Source: an uncultured Clostridia bacterium (GTDB lineage Bacteria > Bacillota_A > Clostridia > TANB77 > CAG-508). From it: 27,307 nucleotides of DNA. Positions within the stretch are counted from its first letter, which is position 1. Every line of letters begins with the position of its first letter. Under the pieces are notes generated by a model. That model was not told the origin of the DNA, searched no databases, and saw only the letters and a program-made list of their open reading frames with translations. The stretch covers positions 1 to 27,307 of the forward strand of contig CANQQF010000022.1 in assembly GCA_947625985.1 (NCBI GenBank). The letters are read 5' to 3'. The position numbers and the translations under genes were made by a program. Positions 7,816-16,109 of this stretch are shown in pieces.

Positions 7816-9591
7816 ATGAAAGAGAATATTTACAGAACTCACAGATGTGATGAAATATGTTTAGAGGATGTAGGAAAAAAAGTTAGAATATCAGGATTTG
7901 TTCAAACAATCCGTGATTTAGGCGGACTTGTTTTTCTTGATATACGTGATATGTATGGAATCACTCAAGTTGTTACTTCTGGAAAACCAGAAGATGTTGA
8001 TTTTGCTTCACATATACCAATCGAATCAAGTGTAACAGTTTATGGTGAAGTTCGCAAAAGAGATGAAGAAACAGTTAATCCAAAACTAAAAACAGGTCTT
8101 GTTGAAATAGGTATTGAAGAAATTAAAATATTGGGTAAAAGAACAAAAAATTTACCTTTTGAAGTAAATACAAATCAAGATGTTCGTGAAGATTTAAGAC
8201 TTCAATATAGATTTCTAGATTTAAGAAGTGATAAATTAAAAAATAACTTAATTTTAAGAGCTAACGTTTTTCAATATCTAAGAAACCAAATGATAGAGCA
8301 AGGATTTTTAGAAGTTCATACTCCTATCTTAACTAATTCTTCTCCAGAAGGTGCAAGAGATTACCTAGTACCCAGTAGAGTTCATCCTGGTAAATTCTAT
8401 GCCCTACCTCAAGCTCCACAGCAATTTAAACAATTGTTAATGGTTTCTGGTATAGATAAATATTTTCAATTAGCTCCATGTTTTAGAGATGAAGATTCTA
8501 GAGCAGATAGAACGCCTGGAGAATTCTATCAATTAGATGTTGAAATGTCTTATGCAACTCAGGAAGATGTTTTTAATGCAATTGAACCAGTTATGTATAA
8601 TACATTTAAGAAATTCTCTAATAAAAAGATAGCTAACTACCCTTTCCCAAAAATTTCTTATAAGGAAGCTATGTTAAAATATGGTTCTGATAAACCTGAT
8701 TTAAGAAACCCATTAATTATAGTTGATGTAACAGATGTATTTGAAGAAAAATGTAGCTTAAATGCTTTTAAAGGTAAAACTGTTAGAATTATTTCTACTC
8801 ATGATGTTAAAGATCAACCAAGAAGTTTCTTTGATGGAATGACAGATTATGCAATTAAAGAATTAAAAGCTAAAGGTTTGGCATGGTTACGTATATTGGA
8901 CGATGGAACTTTACAAGGACCAATTGCTAAATTTATTCCAGATGATGCAAAAGAAATTATGCTTGAAAGAACAGATTCTAAACCTGGTGATTGCTTATTC
9001 TTCATTGCTGAAGTTCCAGGTATTGTTGAAACTTTAGCTGGTGAAGTTAGAAGTGAACTAGGTAGAAGATTAAATCTCATTGATGAAAATGTATTTGAAT
9101 TTTGTTGGGTTGTTGATTTCCCAATGTTTGAATTAGATGATAGAGGAAATGTTACATTTAGTCATAACCCATTTTCTATGCCTCAAGGAGGTCTAGAAGC
9201 TTTAGAAAATGAAAATCCATTAGATATTCTAGCATATCAATATGACATTGTTTGTAATGGAATTGAACTTTCTTCTGGAGCTGTTCGCAACCATGATATT
9301 AATATAATGTTAAAAGCATTTGATATGGCTGGTTACACAGAAGATGAAGTTAAAACTAAATTTGGTGCTCTATATAATGCATTCCAATATGGTGCCCCTC
9401 CTCATGCTGGTGTTGCTCCAGGAATAGATAGAATGTTAATGTTACTATCTGATTCAGAATCAATTCGTGAGGTAATTGCATTCCCTCTAAATAGTAAAGC
9501 TGAAGACTTAATGATGAGTTCACCAAGTGTGATTAAAAATGAACAATTACGTGATGTTCATATTAAATTAGATATAAATAAAAATAAATAA
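7816..9591 (+). CDS. aspS: Aspartyl-tRNA synthetase, bacterial type
   Basis: Charges tRNA-Asp with aspartate using ATP; class II synthetase, cytoplasmic. 591 residues, the bacterial length. Order: N-terminal anticodon-binding OB fold (about 1-110, with RISGFVQTIRDLGG); class II catalytic core with LPQAPQQFKQ (197-206) and motif 2 FRDEDSRADRTPGEF (223-237); the bacterial GAD insertion in the middle; then GIELSSGAVRNHD; and motif 3 GIDR (536-539) in GVAPGIDRMLML. The Shine-Dalgarno AGAGAGG is 7 bases before the ATG. It is expressed alone and followed by a large hairpin terminator. Whether it also charges tRNA-Asn cannot be told from the visible residues. Confidence 0.98.
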   Translation: MKENIYRTHRCDEICLEDVGKKVRISGFVQTIRDLGGLVFLDIRDMYGITQVVTSGKPEDVDFASHIPIESSVTVYGEVRKRDEETVNPKLKTGLVEIGIEEIKILGKRTKNLPFEVNTNQDVREDLRLQYRFLDLRSDKLKNNLILRANVFQYLRNQMIEQGFLEVHTPILTNSSPEGARDYLVPSRVHPGKFYALPQAPQQFKQLLMVSGIDKYFQLAPCFRDEDSRADRTPGEFYQLDVEMSYATQEDVFNAIEPVMYNTFKKFSNKKIANYPFPKISYKEAMLKYGSDKPDLRNPLIIVDVTDVFEEKCSLNAFKGKTVRIISTHDVKDQPRSFFDGMTDYAIKELKAKGLAWLRILDDGTLQGPIAKFIPDDAKEIMLERTDSKPGDCLFFIAEVPGIVETLAGEVRSELGRRLNLIDENVFEFCWVVDFPMFELDDRGNVTFSHNPFSMPQGGLEALENENPLDILAYQYDIVCNGIELSSGAVRNHDINIMLKAFDMAGYTEDEVKTKFGALYNAFQYGAPPHAGVAPGIDRMLMLLSDSESIREVIAFPLNSKAEDLMMSSPSVIKNEQLRDVHIKLDINKNK

Positions 9592-9597
9592 ATAAAT

Positions 9598-9667
9598 AAA
9601 ATTTTCAAGAATTTTGCTGTCGCAACTAAAAGTTGCTCCAAACTGCGCAATTCTTGAAAATTTTTTT
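9598..9667 (+). terminator. Large aspS terminator with a nested hairpin
   Basis: A perfect 16-bp outer stem (9598-9613 with 9649-9664) ends in a T-run. Its 35-base loop holds a second 6-bp hairpin, 9622-9627 with 9631-9636, with an AAA loop. Intrinsic terminators normally have loops of 3-8 bases, so this design is unusual. Confidence 0.75.
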
Positions 9668-9732
9668 ATTTATTTTTTATTTTATCACTTTTGTCTAAAA
9701 TCGAGTAGAGTAGAAAATTTATTAAAAGTCCG

Positions 9733-9762
9733 AAAAAGAGACTTCCTAAGAAGCCTCTTTTT
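9733..9762 (-). terminator. Terminator of the HU gene (works on both strands)
   Basis: Stem 9733-9740 with 9755-9762, one mismatch, then 9742-9745 with 9750-9753, around a CTAA loop. It sits 38 bases after the HU stop and is flanked by A/T runs on both sides. Confidence 0.75.
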
Positions 9763-9800
9763 CTATGAATTCATAATATTTATATGTTCTTATACCTTTT

Positions 9801-10079
9801 TTATTTTTTGTTTACTAAATCTTTTAATGCTTTTCCAGCTTTAAAAACTGGAGCTTTTGATGCAGGTATTTTGATTTCTTCTTTAGTTTGTGGGTTTCTA
9901 CCTTTTCTAGCTGCTCTTTTTCTTACTTCAAAAGATCCAAATCCAACTAATTGAACTTTTTCACCTTTTACTAAAGATTTTGTTACAACATCAACAAAAG
10001 CGTTTACTGATGATTCAGCTGCTTTTTTTGTGTCTCCTGTTTGTGCAGCTATGGCTGCGATTAATTCAGCTTTGTTCAT
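9801..10079 (-). CDS. hup: DNA-binding protein HU
   Basis: Small dimeric nucleoid protein that bends DNA without strong sequence choice. 92 residues, the usual size. Visible: N-terminal helix [15 protein letters not shown], the dimer core, [20 protein letters not shown] (39-58), the beta arm containing [14 protein letters not shown] with the DNA-intercalating Pro, and the C-terminal helix [12 protein letters not shown] perfect AGGAGGT Shine-Dalgarno lies 7 bases before the ATG. The gene follows the flippase gene by 110 bp in the same direction, with a stable hairpin in its leader. Confidence 0.97.
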   Translation of the reverse strand: MNKAELIAAIAAQTGDTKKAAESSVNAFVDVVTKSLVKGEKVQLVGFGSFEVRKRAARKGRNPQTKEEIKIPASKAPVFKAGKALKDLVNKK

Positions 10080-10103
10080 TTAAACTACCTCCTATAGATT
10101 TTC

Positions 10104-10139
10104 ATTAGTAGATTGTAGCACAAGCTACTTTCTACTAAT
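10104..10139 (-). promoter_or_regulatory. Stable hairpin in the HU mRNA leader
   Basis: 9-bp outer stem (10104-10112 with 10131-10139) and 5-bp inner stem (10115-10119 with 10124-10128), separated by a 2x2 internal loop and closed by a four-base loop. No U-run follows on either strand, so it is not a terminator. It ends about 11 bases before the Shine-Dalgarno. Possible roles are stabilising the 5' end or feedback control. Confidence 0.55.
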
Positions 10140-10189
10140 TAATAATATTCTTCTTTTTTTGCTAAAATCCTTCTTTTTCAGCGAATTTT

Positions 10190-11827
10190 TTAATATATTT
10201 TTAATTTTTCTAGGATTTTACAAAACTTTGTACCATAAGGTATCATATATATTTCTTCTTTTGTGAATATTTTTAAGACAATAACTGCAATCACATAAAT
10301 AATTACAGCTACTATTATTGCTATTATTGTAGCCATACTTCCTGCAATTATACCTTTTAATACAGAATAAATAAAATATGAACAAATTCCCATAATTGCT
10401 GTTGCTAACGCAGGCTTTAAAATAAATTTGCTAAACGTTAAATTTAATTTTATATTCTTTATAACAGCTATAATAGAAATTGTAAATGCAATTCCATGGC
10501 ATACTACCGATGCTATAGCAGCTCCATTTATTCCTATCCAAGGAATTGGCACTAATACTAAATTTAAAATTAACTTTGCAAGCACCCCTATTCCTAAAGC
10601 TACTGTTGGAGTCTTTAGTTTTCCATACCCCTGTAGTACTCCATTTATAGTTTGATCCAATATAGTAAAAATTATTGTCAGAGCACTTATTTGCAATACT
10701 AGTGCACCTTCATTCGCATTTGGAAATAGCAAAGTTAAAATTTGTTGAGCAAATATAATCATTCCTACTGTACAAGGTAATCCAATTAACATTGATGTTA
10801 ATAATGAAAATGAAGTTCTTTTTTCAATTGTCTTTTTATCTTTTTTAGCTTTGGCTGCTGATATTGCAGGTACCAATGCTGTAGCAAATGCTACATTAAT
10901 TGATAATGGTAAACTTGTTAATGTGTCTACTTTCCATCCTAAAATCCCATACTGTGCTGTTGCTTCTGTTTCTGTCATAAATCCTTTTAAACTTCTAACT
11001 ACTGTAAATGAATCTATATTTTTATTAAGTGAAGACATTATTGCTGTTAATGCAATTGGTATTGATACTAATAATATTTTCTTTACAATATCTTTAACTC
11101 TTTCATATTTATAATTATTTGTACTTTTAATTTCTTGTGCAACTTCTTTTCTTATTGTTCTATAATATAAGAATAAATATCCAAATCCTAAAAATGTTGA
11201 TAGTGCTGTTGCTAAGTTTGCTCCTGCTGCCATCCATTCTGTAGATGTATGTGAAATAATTGCAATTATTTCTACTATTATTACTGTTAAAAGTGTTTTA
11301 AATATTTGCTCTAAAGTTTGAGATCTTGCCGTTACTGTTAATGTCTGCCTTCCATTAAAATATCCTCTCATTACAGAAGCTATAGCGACGAAAAATACTG
11401 CTGGTGACAGAGCCACTAATGTCATTTCTGCTTCTGGAACTTGTAACCATTGGTTTGCAATTGCATTAGCTCCTATAAATAATAATAAACTTCCTATCAA
11501 ACCAATTACAGCAAAAGTTGCAAAAGCTATTTTAAAAATTCTACTAGCACCTTTATGATCCCCTAAAGCTATTCTTTCAGATACTAATTTTGAAATTGCA
11601 TTTGGTACTCCTATTGAAGAAATCGTAAGTAATAAAGCATAAATTTGATAAGCCCCTGCAGTTATTCCATTTCCTATATCTCCAAAACCTTCTCTGTTTG
11701 TTAAGTAAATTGTATATACTAATCCTAGTACTTTGATTAACATTTGTGAAAACATTATAGTCATTACACCTTGCATAAATCCTTCTTTTGCCCTAGACTT
11801 CTTAGCTTTAACTTTCTCTTTTGGCAT
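10190..11827 (-). CDS. Polysaccharide/lipid II flippase of the MurJ-SpoVB (MOP) family
   Basis: Integral membrane transporter that would flip lipid-linked cell-wall precursor to the outside. 545 residues with about 14 hydrophobic helices after a basic N-terminus (PKEKVKAKKSRAKEG). Family signatures: the first-helix segment FSQMLIKVLGLVYTIYL, then SSIGVPNAISKLVSERIALGD, and MRGYFNGRQTLTVTARSQTLEQ at about 155-176. Several paralogues (SpoVB, YtgP/MurJ, YkvU) share these features, so the symbol is left open. Its sigma-A-type promoter (TTGATA-17-TATAAT) argues for growth-phase use rather than a purely mother-cell role. GGGAG ribosome site before the ATG. hup lies downstream in the same direction. 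Confidence 0.88.
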   Translation of the reverse strand: MPKEKVKAKKSRAKEGFMQGVMTIMFSQMLIKVLGLVYTIYLTNREGFGDIGNGITAGAYQIYALLLTISSIGVPNAISKLVSERIALGDHKGASRIFKIAFATFAVIGLIGSLLLFIGANAIANQWLQVPEAEMTLVALSPAVFFVAIASVMRGYFNGRQTLTVTARSQTLEQIFKTLLTVIIVEIIAIISHTSTEWMAAGANLATALSTFLGFGYLFLYYRTIRKEVAQEIKSTNNYKYERVKDIVKKILLVSIPIALTAIMSSLNKNIDSFTVVRSLKGFMTETEATAQYGILGWKVDTLTSLPLSINVAFATALVPAISAAKAKKDKKTIEKRTSFSLLTSMLIGLPCTVGMIIFAQQILTLLFPNANEGALVLQISALTIIFTILDQTINGVLQGYGKLKTPTVALGIGVLAKLILNLVLVPIPWIGINGAAIASVVCHGIAFTISIIAVIKNIKLNLTFSKFILKPALATAIMGICSYFIYSVLKGIIAGSMATIIAIIVAVIIYVIAVIVLKIFTKEEIYMIPYGTKFCKILEKLKIY

Positions 11828-11884
11828 TCAACCACTCCCTATTTATGTTTTTTATTTATTTTACATATTTAATTTTACTTCTAT

Positions 11885-11913
11885 ATTATAAATTTAATTA
11901 CTTTTTTTATCAA
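11885..11913 (-). promoter_or_regulatory. Sigma-A promoter of the flippase gene
   Basis: Minus strand: TTGATA (11908-11913), 17-bp spacer, TATAAT (11885-11890). Confidence 0.7.
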
Positions 11914-11940
11914 TACTTTTAGAAAATTTCGCTATTTTTC

Positions 11941-11969
11941 TTGACTTTTTCAGCATTTTATAATAAAAT
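11941..11969 (+). promoter_or_regulatory. Promoter of rplM-rpsI
   Basis: TTGACT (11941-11946), 17-bp spacer, TAAAAT (11964-11969). A TATAAT at 11959-11964 is nearer but only 12 bp from the -35. Confidence 0.6.
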
Positions 11970-11975
11970 AGATAA

Positions 11976-12071
11976 GCATTATGTTAGAATATGATTCAAA
12001 TATGAAATTTCTCCCCGGTGATTTCTATTTGATTTATATATAAATTTAGAAATAGGAGGGTATTTATTACC
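11976..12071 (+). promoter_or_regulatory. Structured leader of rplM-rpsI, candidate L13 autoregulatory RNA
   Basis: The leader can form two exclusive folds. In one, 12022-12030 pairs with 12050-12058 (9 bp, two G-U), burying the Shine-Dalgarno AGGAGGG (12054-12060), with an inner stem 12032-12036/12041-12045. In the other, 12004-12008 pairs with 12021-12025, using the same left arm and freeing the ribosome site. Leaders bound by L13 are known in Firmicutes, but I cannot confirm a match to that RNA family by eye. Confidence 0.5.
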
Positions 12072-12509
12072 ATGAATAATACTACATATAGCGTAAAAAA
12101 AGGCGAAATTGAAAGTAAATGGTATATAATCGATGCAGCTAATAAACCTCTAGGTAGAGTTGCAACAGAAGCTGCTAAATTATTAAGAGGAAAACACAAA
12201 CCAACTTTCACACCAAATTTAGATACAGGTGATCATGTTATCATCATTAATTGTAAAGATGTTGTTTTAACAGGAAACAAATTAAATCAAAAAATGTATA
12301 GACATCACTCAGGTTACATTGGAGGATTAAAAGAAACTCCTGCAAAAGTAATGCTTGAAAAAAATCCAGAAAGAGCTATGACATTAGCTATAAAAGGAAT
12401 GTTACCTCATAACTCTTTAGGAAGACAAAGTCTTAAAAAATTAAGAGTATATGCTGGTGCTGAACATGAAAATCAAGCACAAAAACCAGAAGTATGGGAG
12501 GTAAAATAA
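12072..12509 (+). CDS. rplM: 50S ribosomal protein L13
   Basis: Early-assembling large-subunit protein that binds 23S rRNA. 145 residues. Signatures: [20 protein letters not shown] (16-35), [37 protein letters not shown], and [21 protein letters not shown] near the end. First gene of the conserved rplM-rpsI operon, preceded by a structured leader. The ribosome site is AGGAGGG, 11 bases before the ATG. Confidence 0.98.
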   Translation: MNNTTYSVKKGEIESKWYIIDAANKPLGRVATEAAKLLRGKHKPTFTPNLDTGDHVIIINCKDVVLTGNKLNQKMYRHHSGYIGGLKETPAKVMLEKNPERAMTLAIKGMLPHNSLGRQSLKKLRVYAGAEHENQAQKPEVWEVK

Positions 12510-12510
12510 T

Positions 12511-12915
12511 ATGGCTAAGAAATCAGATAAAATAGTTTTCTATGGTACAGGTAGAAGAAAAAGCTCTATAGCAAGAGTTAGAATCATGGAAGGTACAGGA
12601 AAAATAACAATAAATAATACAGATATCGAAGATTACTTTGGAATGGAAACATTAAAAGTTATAGTAAGACAACCATTTTCAGTTACAAATACATCTGGAA
12701 AATATGATGTTATTTGCTCTGTAAAAGGTGGAGGATTCACAGGTCAAGCAGGTGCTGTTAGACATGGTATTGCTAGAGCTCTAAATGAAGCAAATATTGA
12801 ATATAGACCAGTTTTAAAACAAAACGGATTCTTAACAAGAGATTCTCGTATGAAAGAAAGAAAAAAATACGGTCTTAAAAAAGCTCGTAAAGCACCTCAA
12901 TTTAGCAAGCGTTAA
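12511..12915 (+). CDS. rpsI: 30S ribosomal protein S9
   Basis: Small-subunit head protein whose C-terminal tail reaches the P-site tRNA. 134 residues. Seen: [38 protein letters not shown], and the hallmark basic tail [18 protein letters not shown] ending in the invariant Lys-Arg. It starts one base after the rplM stop, with its GGGAGG ribosome site inside the rplM 3' end, so translation is coupled. A strong terminator follows. Confidence 0.98.
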   Translation: MAKKSDKIVFYGTGRRKSSIARVRIMEGTGKITINNTDIEDYFGMETLKVIVRQPFSVTNTSGKYDVICSVKGGGFTGQAGAVRHGIARALNEANIEYRPVLKQNGFLTRDSRMKERKKYGLKKARKAPQFSKR

Positions 12916-12923
12916 ACTATACC

Positions 12924-12953
12924 AAAACGGAAGATTTACTCTTCCGTTTTTTT
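12924..12953 (+). terminator. Intrinsic terminator of rplM-rpsI
   Basis: An 11-bp perfect stem (12924-12934 with 12940-12950) with a TTTAC loop and a run of seven T (12947-12953). Confidence 0.93.
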
Positions 12954-12972
12954 GATATAATCATTATCAAAT

Positions 12973-13001
12973 TTGACATTTTATGTAAATAATGTTATAA
13001 T
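12973..13001 (+). promoter_or_regulatory. Sigma-A promoter of the 67-aa gene
   Basis: Perfect consensus: TTGACA (12973-12978), 17-bp spacer, TATAAT (12996-13001). Confidence 0.9.
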
Positions 13002-13014
13002 TATAGTGTTTAAG

Positions 13015-13269
13015 CTCTTTAACGGAAATCAAATGAGGTAAATTTATGAATAGACAAAATTTAGAATACATAGCTGAAAAAATTAAAATTAAAAAAGGCG
13101 TACCGATTATTGTTAATGAGACCAAAATCAATCTACCTAATCAAATAACCTTCCTTTTAAGAGGAGGTTATAAAAAAAATTTTCAAATAATAGGCGATAT
13201 GGTATATGAAGATTCAAAACCGTATATTGCAGTTTCAAATTTAATATAATTGAAAATTTCGTTAAAGAG
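13015..13269. repeat. Inverted repeat enclosing the 67-aa gene
   Basis: CTCTTTAACG at 13015-13024 has its exact reverse complement at 13260-13269, with three further pairs (one G-U) inward. The left arm begins about 7 bases after the predicted transcription start. The right arm lies after the stop and just before the terminator, so the two ends of the mRNA could pair. Confidence 0.6.
13046..13249 (+). CDS. Unrecognised small protein, 67 aa
   Basis: Predicted mixed alpha-beta fold: a helix (residues 2-15, NLEYIAEKIKIKKG) followed by several short strands (VPIIVNET, QITFLLRGG, FQIIGDMVYE, YIAVSNLI). No signal peptide or membrane helix. I do not recognise the family; the size and strand pattern recall small nucleic-acid-binding folds, but there is no diagnostic motif, and it lacks Hfq signatures. 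It has a perfect consensus promoter, a TGAGGT ribosome site 6 bases before the ATG and its own terminator, so it is a well-expressed single gene. The inverted repeat 13015-13269 wraps its transcript. Confidence 0.7.
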   Translation: MNRQNLEYIAEKIKIKKGVPIIVNETKINLPNQITFLLRGGYKKNFQIIGDMVYEDSKPYIAVSNLI

Positions 13270-13283
13270 ATTTGTATGTTTAG

Positions 13284-13320
13284 AAAGAGGAAATCCTTTA
13301 TTTGGTTTCCTCTTTATTTT
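13284..13320 (+). terminator. Terminator of the 67-aa gene
   Basis: A 10-bp perfect stem (13284-13293 with 13306-13315) plus two inner pairs, followed by ATTTT. It touches the stop codon of convergent yunB. Confidence 0.8.
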
Positions 13321-14017
13321 ATTGAAGCGTATTCATTCCTGCCTCTTTTTCATCCACACCATTAAAATCATAAAATGTTTCTGGAATATTTCCTAAAATA
13401 ACATTCTCTACAAGTAAAACTTGATTTGTTATTGTACTTTCAATGTTATTAAAAGGTGTTAATACAACAGTTCCACATTCTACTTGCAAGTATACTCTAT
13501 GTAAAGTCTGATTTATGCCCTGTGTTTTAAATTCACTTTTTAAATCAGTTTCTACATTTCCTATTGTAGAAATTTTAATTTTTATTCTTGGTCCACTTCC
13601 TGCTAAAATTTTTGAACCTGTAAATGCACCTAGTGCAATCTCTATATTTTCTTTTCCTTTATTGTCCATTTCTTCTTGAATTTTAACTGCAATACTTGAT
13701 GTAATTTCATTTATCGTAATCATATTTGATTTAATCATCTTTATATTTCCATCATTATCTTTCTCAATTTCAAACATATTATCATATGAATAATTTTTCA
13801 TAACATTTGTTGCCTGCTCATTTGAAATTGTTGTTGCTATAGATTTTGCTTTTTCTTCGCACAAGTTTTTAAAAACAGGATATATTGCCTTTATTCCAAT
13901 CTTTATAACCAAAATACATATTATGATTATAATCAATATATATATTGATTTTTTAATTTTTATTACTTTACTTTTTGCTGGAATTCGTATCCTGTGCCTT
14001 GTATAAATTTTATCCAT
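13319..14017 (-). CDS. yunB: Sporulation protein YunB
   Basis: Sporulation protein of the YunB family, whose exact role is unclear; in Bacillus subtilis it belongs to the mother-cell sigma-E regulon. 232 residues: a basic N-terminus, one transmembrane helix at about 24-44, and an extracytoplasmic domain. Family segments: GAFTGSKILAGSGPRI (130-145) and SEFKTQGINQTLHRVYLQVE (161-180), where the GINQTxH signature is diagnostic, then PFNN and VILGNIPETFYDF near the end. The start overlaps the end of sipL by 8 bases, so the two are translationally coupled in a sporulation operon. The ribosome site is weak, consistent with coupling. Confidence 0.9.
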   Translation of the reverse strand: MDKIYTRHRIRIPAKSKVIKIKKSIYILIIIIICILVIKIGIKAIYPVFKNLCEEKAKSIATTISNEQATNVMKNYSYDNMFEIEKDNDGNIKMIKSNMITINEITSSIAVKIQEEMDNKGKENIEIALGAFTGSKILAGSGPRIKIKISTIGNVETDLKSEFKTQGINQTLHRVYLQVECGTVVLTPFNNIESTITNQVLLVENVILGNIPETFYDFNGVDEKEAGMNTLQ

Positions 14018-15587
14018 TTTTAATAATTGGAACCTTATTATCTAATTGCCCTATATTGTTAGGATAAAATCTTGGTATAAATATTTTTTGACCTATATTT
14101 ATTTTATTTTCATCTTCTATTTTATTTACTTTGACTATATCTTCAACTGTACTTCCAAATCTTTTAGCTATTTTCCATAATGTATCTCCTTGTTTAACAA
14201 TATATATAATCACACTATATTCTTGAATCTGTCTTGTTCCCTTTTCTTCAATGTTATCAATTACTTGAAGTGTTGTATTTTTCTCTATTCCTATTGAAAA
14301 CATTAAATCTATATTGCAACTAACCTCATTACTTGATTGAATTATATATTCTTGTTCACCTATTTCTAATTCAACATTTGTAGATACACTATCTCCCTCT
14401 TCCAATATATTTGTTGCAAAATCAAATGAAATTTTCTTTTCTTTTATTTCAACTTCATTATTTATATTATTTAACAATATAAATTTTAAATTCATTTCAC
14501 ATTCATACTTTAAATCTGTTTTTCTTATATTTTCATTTATAATTATAGTAGTTGCTTCAACATCTAAAATTTTCTTATTTTCCATTTGCTCAATATTTAT
14601 TTTCTCTCTAATTTGGTTTTTCTCTTTTATTACCTTTTTCATAGAAATAGTATTTATTTGTTTTGTATTAATATCTATATTTTCATATGGACTATACAAA
14701 TCTTTTACAATGCTTATTTGTTTTGTTTCATAAGCCTGACAATTAATTTCTGTTTCTAATTCTACATAAACTGAATGTTCGTCTACATTATTTGGTTTTA
14801 TTATTAAATTTTTTATTTCATAATTAACATCACAAATGCTATTTTCATTTACATTTTGAATATCTACAAAACCAACTATTGGAACTTTTCCTACTACTAA
14901 CTTTATATCATTTTCTTCTGTTAAATATAAAATTTTGACTTCCGCTTCTGTTTTTGCTAGCACCTTATTATAGCTTATTTTTGTATCTTTTTCTAACAAA
15001 GTTATATTAGCTTTTAGTATTTCTGCTAGATTATCGTTTACATCAATTTGTATTGCTTCTTTTCCATAGACTTTTGTATTTCCACTACCAATCAAAGAAT
15101 TTACTTGAATTGTGTCATTTAAAATTTGTAAGTTATTTCCTCCTATTATCTCCCCTACTACTTCTAATTCTTCTTCTTGATATATTTGAATTTTTATTTC
15201 CAAAGCTACCCTTAAATTAATTTTTCTTTCGTTTATTATTTTACACTCTATAGAATTTACTTTTGTATCTAATTTAATATTAGATCCCTCTATTGATTGT
15301 TTAACCTCTAATACTTCTGAAAAGTCTAAACTAGTATTTATTCCCCTTGTTTCTGTTTGTTCTCCGTCAGCTGAATACATTATATATGTATTTATATTTC
15401 CATCTATTCTTATCTTTCCTTCCATTGCTTCTTTTCTATATATAGTAGGTATTCCACTTAAGCTAATTGGGTTTATAATATCAGGCTTTGCATCTGGTAT
15501 TATCATATCTCCTTCAACAAAAATAATTTCCTTTCTCTCAACTATTTTTCTATTAATATTTATTTTTTGTCTTGTTGTCTCTATCAA
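14010..15587 (-). CDS. sipL: SpoIVA-interacting spore coat morphogenetic protein SipL (SPOCS/DUF3794 + LysM)
   Basis: In Clostridioides difficile SipL binds SpoIVA through its LysM domain and is needed to lay the coat on the forespore. Here 525 residues contain three SPOCS/DUF3794-like beta domains (roughly 20-145, 175-290 and 320-440). The first has the typical VEGDMIIPDAKPDI at 24-37. A C-terminal LysM follows (461-506: IVKQGDTLWKIAKRFG). The start is TTG at 15585-15587, chosen because a perfect AAAGGAGGT lies 8 bases upstream and no ATG competes. A sigma-E-like promoter sits between this gene and the veg terminator. yunB is coupled downstream. Confidence 0.9.
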   Translation of the reverse strand: MIETTRQKININRKIVERKEIIFVEGDMIIPDAKPDIINPISLSGIPTIYRKEAMEGKIRIDGNINTYIMYSADGEQTETRGINTSLDFSEVLEVKQSIEGSNIKLDTKVNSIECKIINERKINLRVALEIKIQIYQEEELEVVGEIIGGNNLQILNDTIQVNSLIGSGNTKVYGKEAIQIDVNDNLAEILKANITLLEKDTKISYNKVLAKTEAEVKILYLTEENDIKLVVGKVPIVGFVDIQNVNENSICDVNYEIKNLIIKPNNVDEHSVYVELETEINCQAYETKQISIVKDLYSPYENIDINTKQINTISMKKVIKEKNQIREKINIEQMENKKILDVEATTIIINENIRKTDLKYECEMNLKFILLNNINNEVEIKEKKISFDFATNILEEGDSVSTNVELEIGEQEYIIQSSNEVSCNIDLMFSIGIEKNTTLQVIDNIEEKGTRQIQEYSVIIYIVKQGDTLWKIAKRFGSTVEDIVKVNKIEDENKINIGQKIFIPRFYPNNIGQLDNKVPIIKNG

Positions 15588-15619
15588 TTTGTTTTACCTC
15601 CTTTTTCTTCTTTTTACTA

Positions 15620-15648
15620 TATATATTATTTTAAAAAGCTATTTATAC
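15620..15648 (-). promoter_or_regulatory. Candidate sigma-E promoter of sipL-yunB
   Basis: Minus strand: GTATAAA (15642-15648), 14-bp spacer, AATATATA (15620-15627), against the sigma-E pattern KMATATT-14-CATACAMT. The veg terminator just upstream means sipL needs a promoter in this short gap. Confidence 0.35.
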
Positions 15649-15649
15649 C

Positions 15650-15677
15650 AAAAAAAAAGAAGGAGTTAACTCCTTCT
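15650..15677 (-). terminator. Intrinsic terminator of veg
   Basis: An 8-bp perfect stem (15658-15665 with 15670-15677) with a TTAA loop, followed on the minus strand by nine U (15650-15658 read as A on the plus strand). Confidence 0.88.
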
Positions 15678-15682
15678 CTAAT

Positions 15683-15979
15683 TTATAACATATCTTTTTT
15701 CTTTTTCTTTTCTATTAATGGTGGTATTAAAGGACTATATGAATTTCCATCAAAAATGTCAACTTCAACAGTTCTTGTTAGTACATCTGTATAGCTATAT
15801 GTTACGTTGCTATTATTCTCATCAAATTTAACTATAAATAAATTTGGATAAGCTTTTTCTAAAGTAGCTTCTTTCTCAAAGGATCTACTTCTTCCCAATG
15901 ATCCCTTTACTATTATCTTTTGTCCTATCTTTTCCTTAATATCTGTCTTTAAATTTGCAATGTCCGCTGCACAAATCAT
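15683..15979 (-). CDS. veg: Veg family protein
   Basis: Small protein conserved in Gram-positives; in Bacillus subtilis it is highly expressed and linked to biofilm matrix control. 98 residues from the ATG at 15979. Seen: IANLKTDIKEKIGQKIIVKG, RSFEKEATLEKAYPNLFIVKF, and the hallmark VTYSYTDVLTRTVEV. The C-terminus adds a Lys-rich tail (EKKKKKDML). An upstream ATG at 16021 is ruled out because the promoter at 16012-16040 puts transcription start near 16005. AGGTGA is 7-8 bases before the chosen ATG. yabG-veg adjacency is conserved in Bacillus, which supports both calls. Confidence 0.93.
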   Translation of the reverse strand: MICAADIANLKTDIKEKIGQKIIVKGSLGRSRSFEKEATLEKAYPNLFIVKFDENNSNVTYSYTDVLTRTVEVDIFDGNSYSPLIPPLIEKKKKKDML

Positions 15980-16011
15980 ACTATTATCACCTACTCCCTT
16001 ATTATGACTTA

Positions 16012-16040
16012 AGTATAGCATTTTTGGCGTAAAAAGTCAA
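16012..16040 (-). promoter_or_regulatory. Sigma-A promoter of veg
   Basis: Minus strand: TTGACT (16035-16040), 17-bp spacer, TATACT (16012-16017). It fixes the veg start downstream of 16005. Confidence 0.85.
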
Positions 16041-16109
16041 AAAAAGTAGGTTTGAGTTATATTGCTGTATTTCAGTATTTTCAGTACATTTGTCTATTTT
16101 AATGCGGTT

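Noticed and set aside
15980..16021. Longer Veg starting at 16021
   Set aside because: The start would lie inside the veg promoter, upstream of the predicted transcription start; the family starts near residue 15 of that frame.
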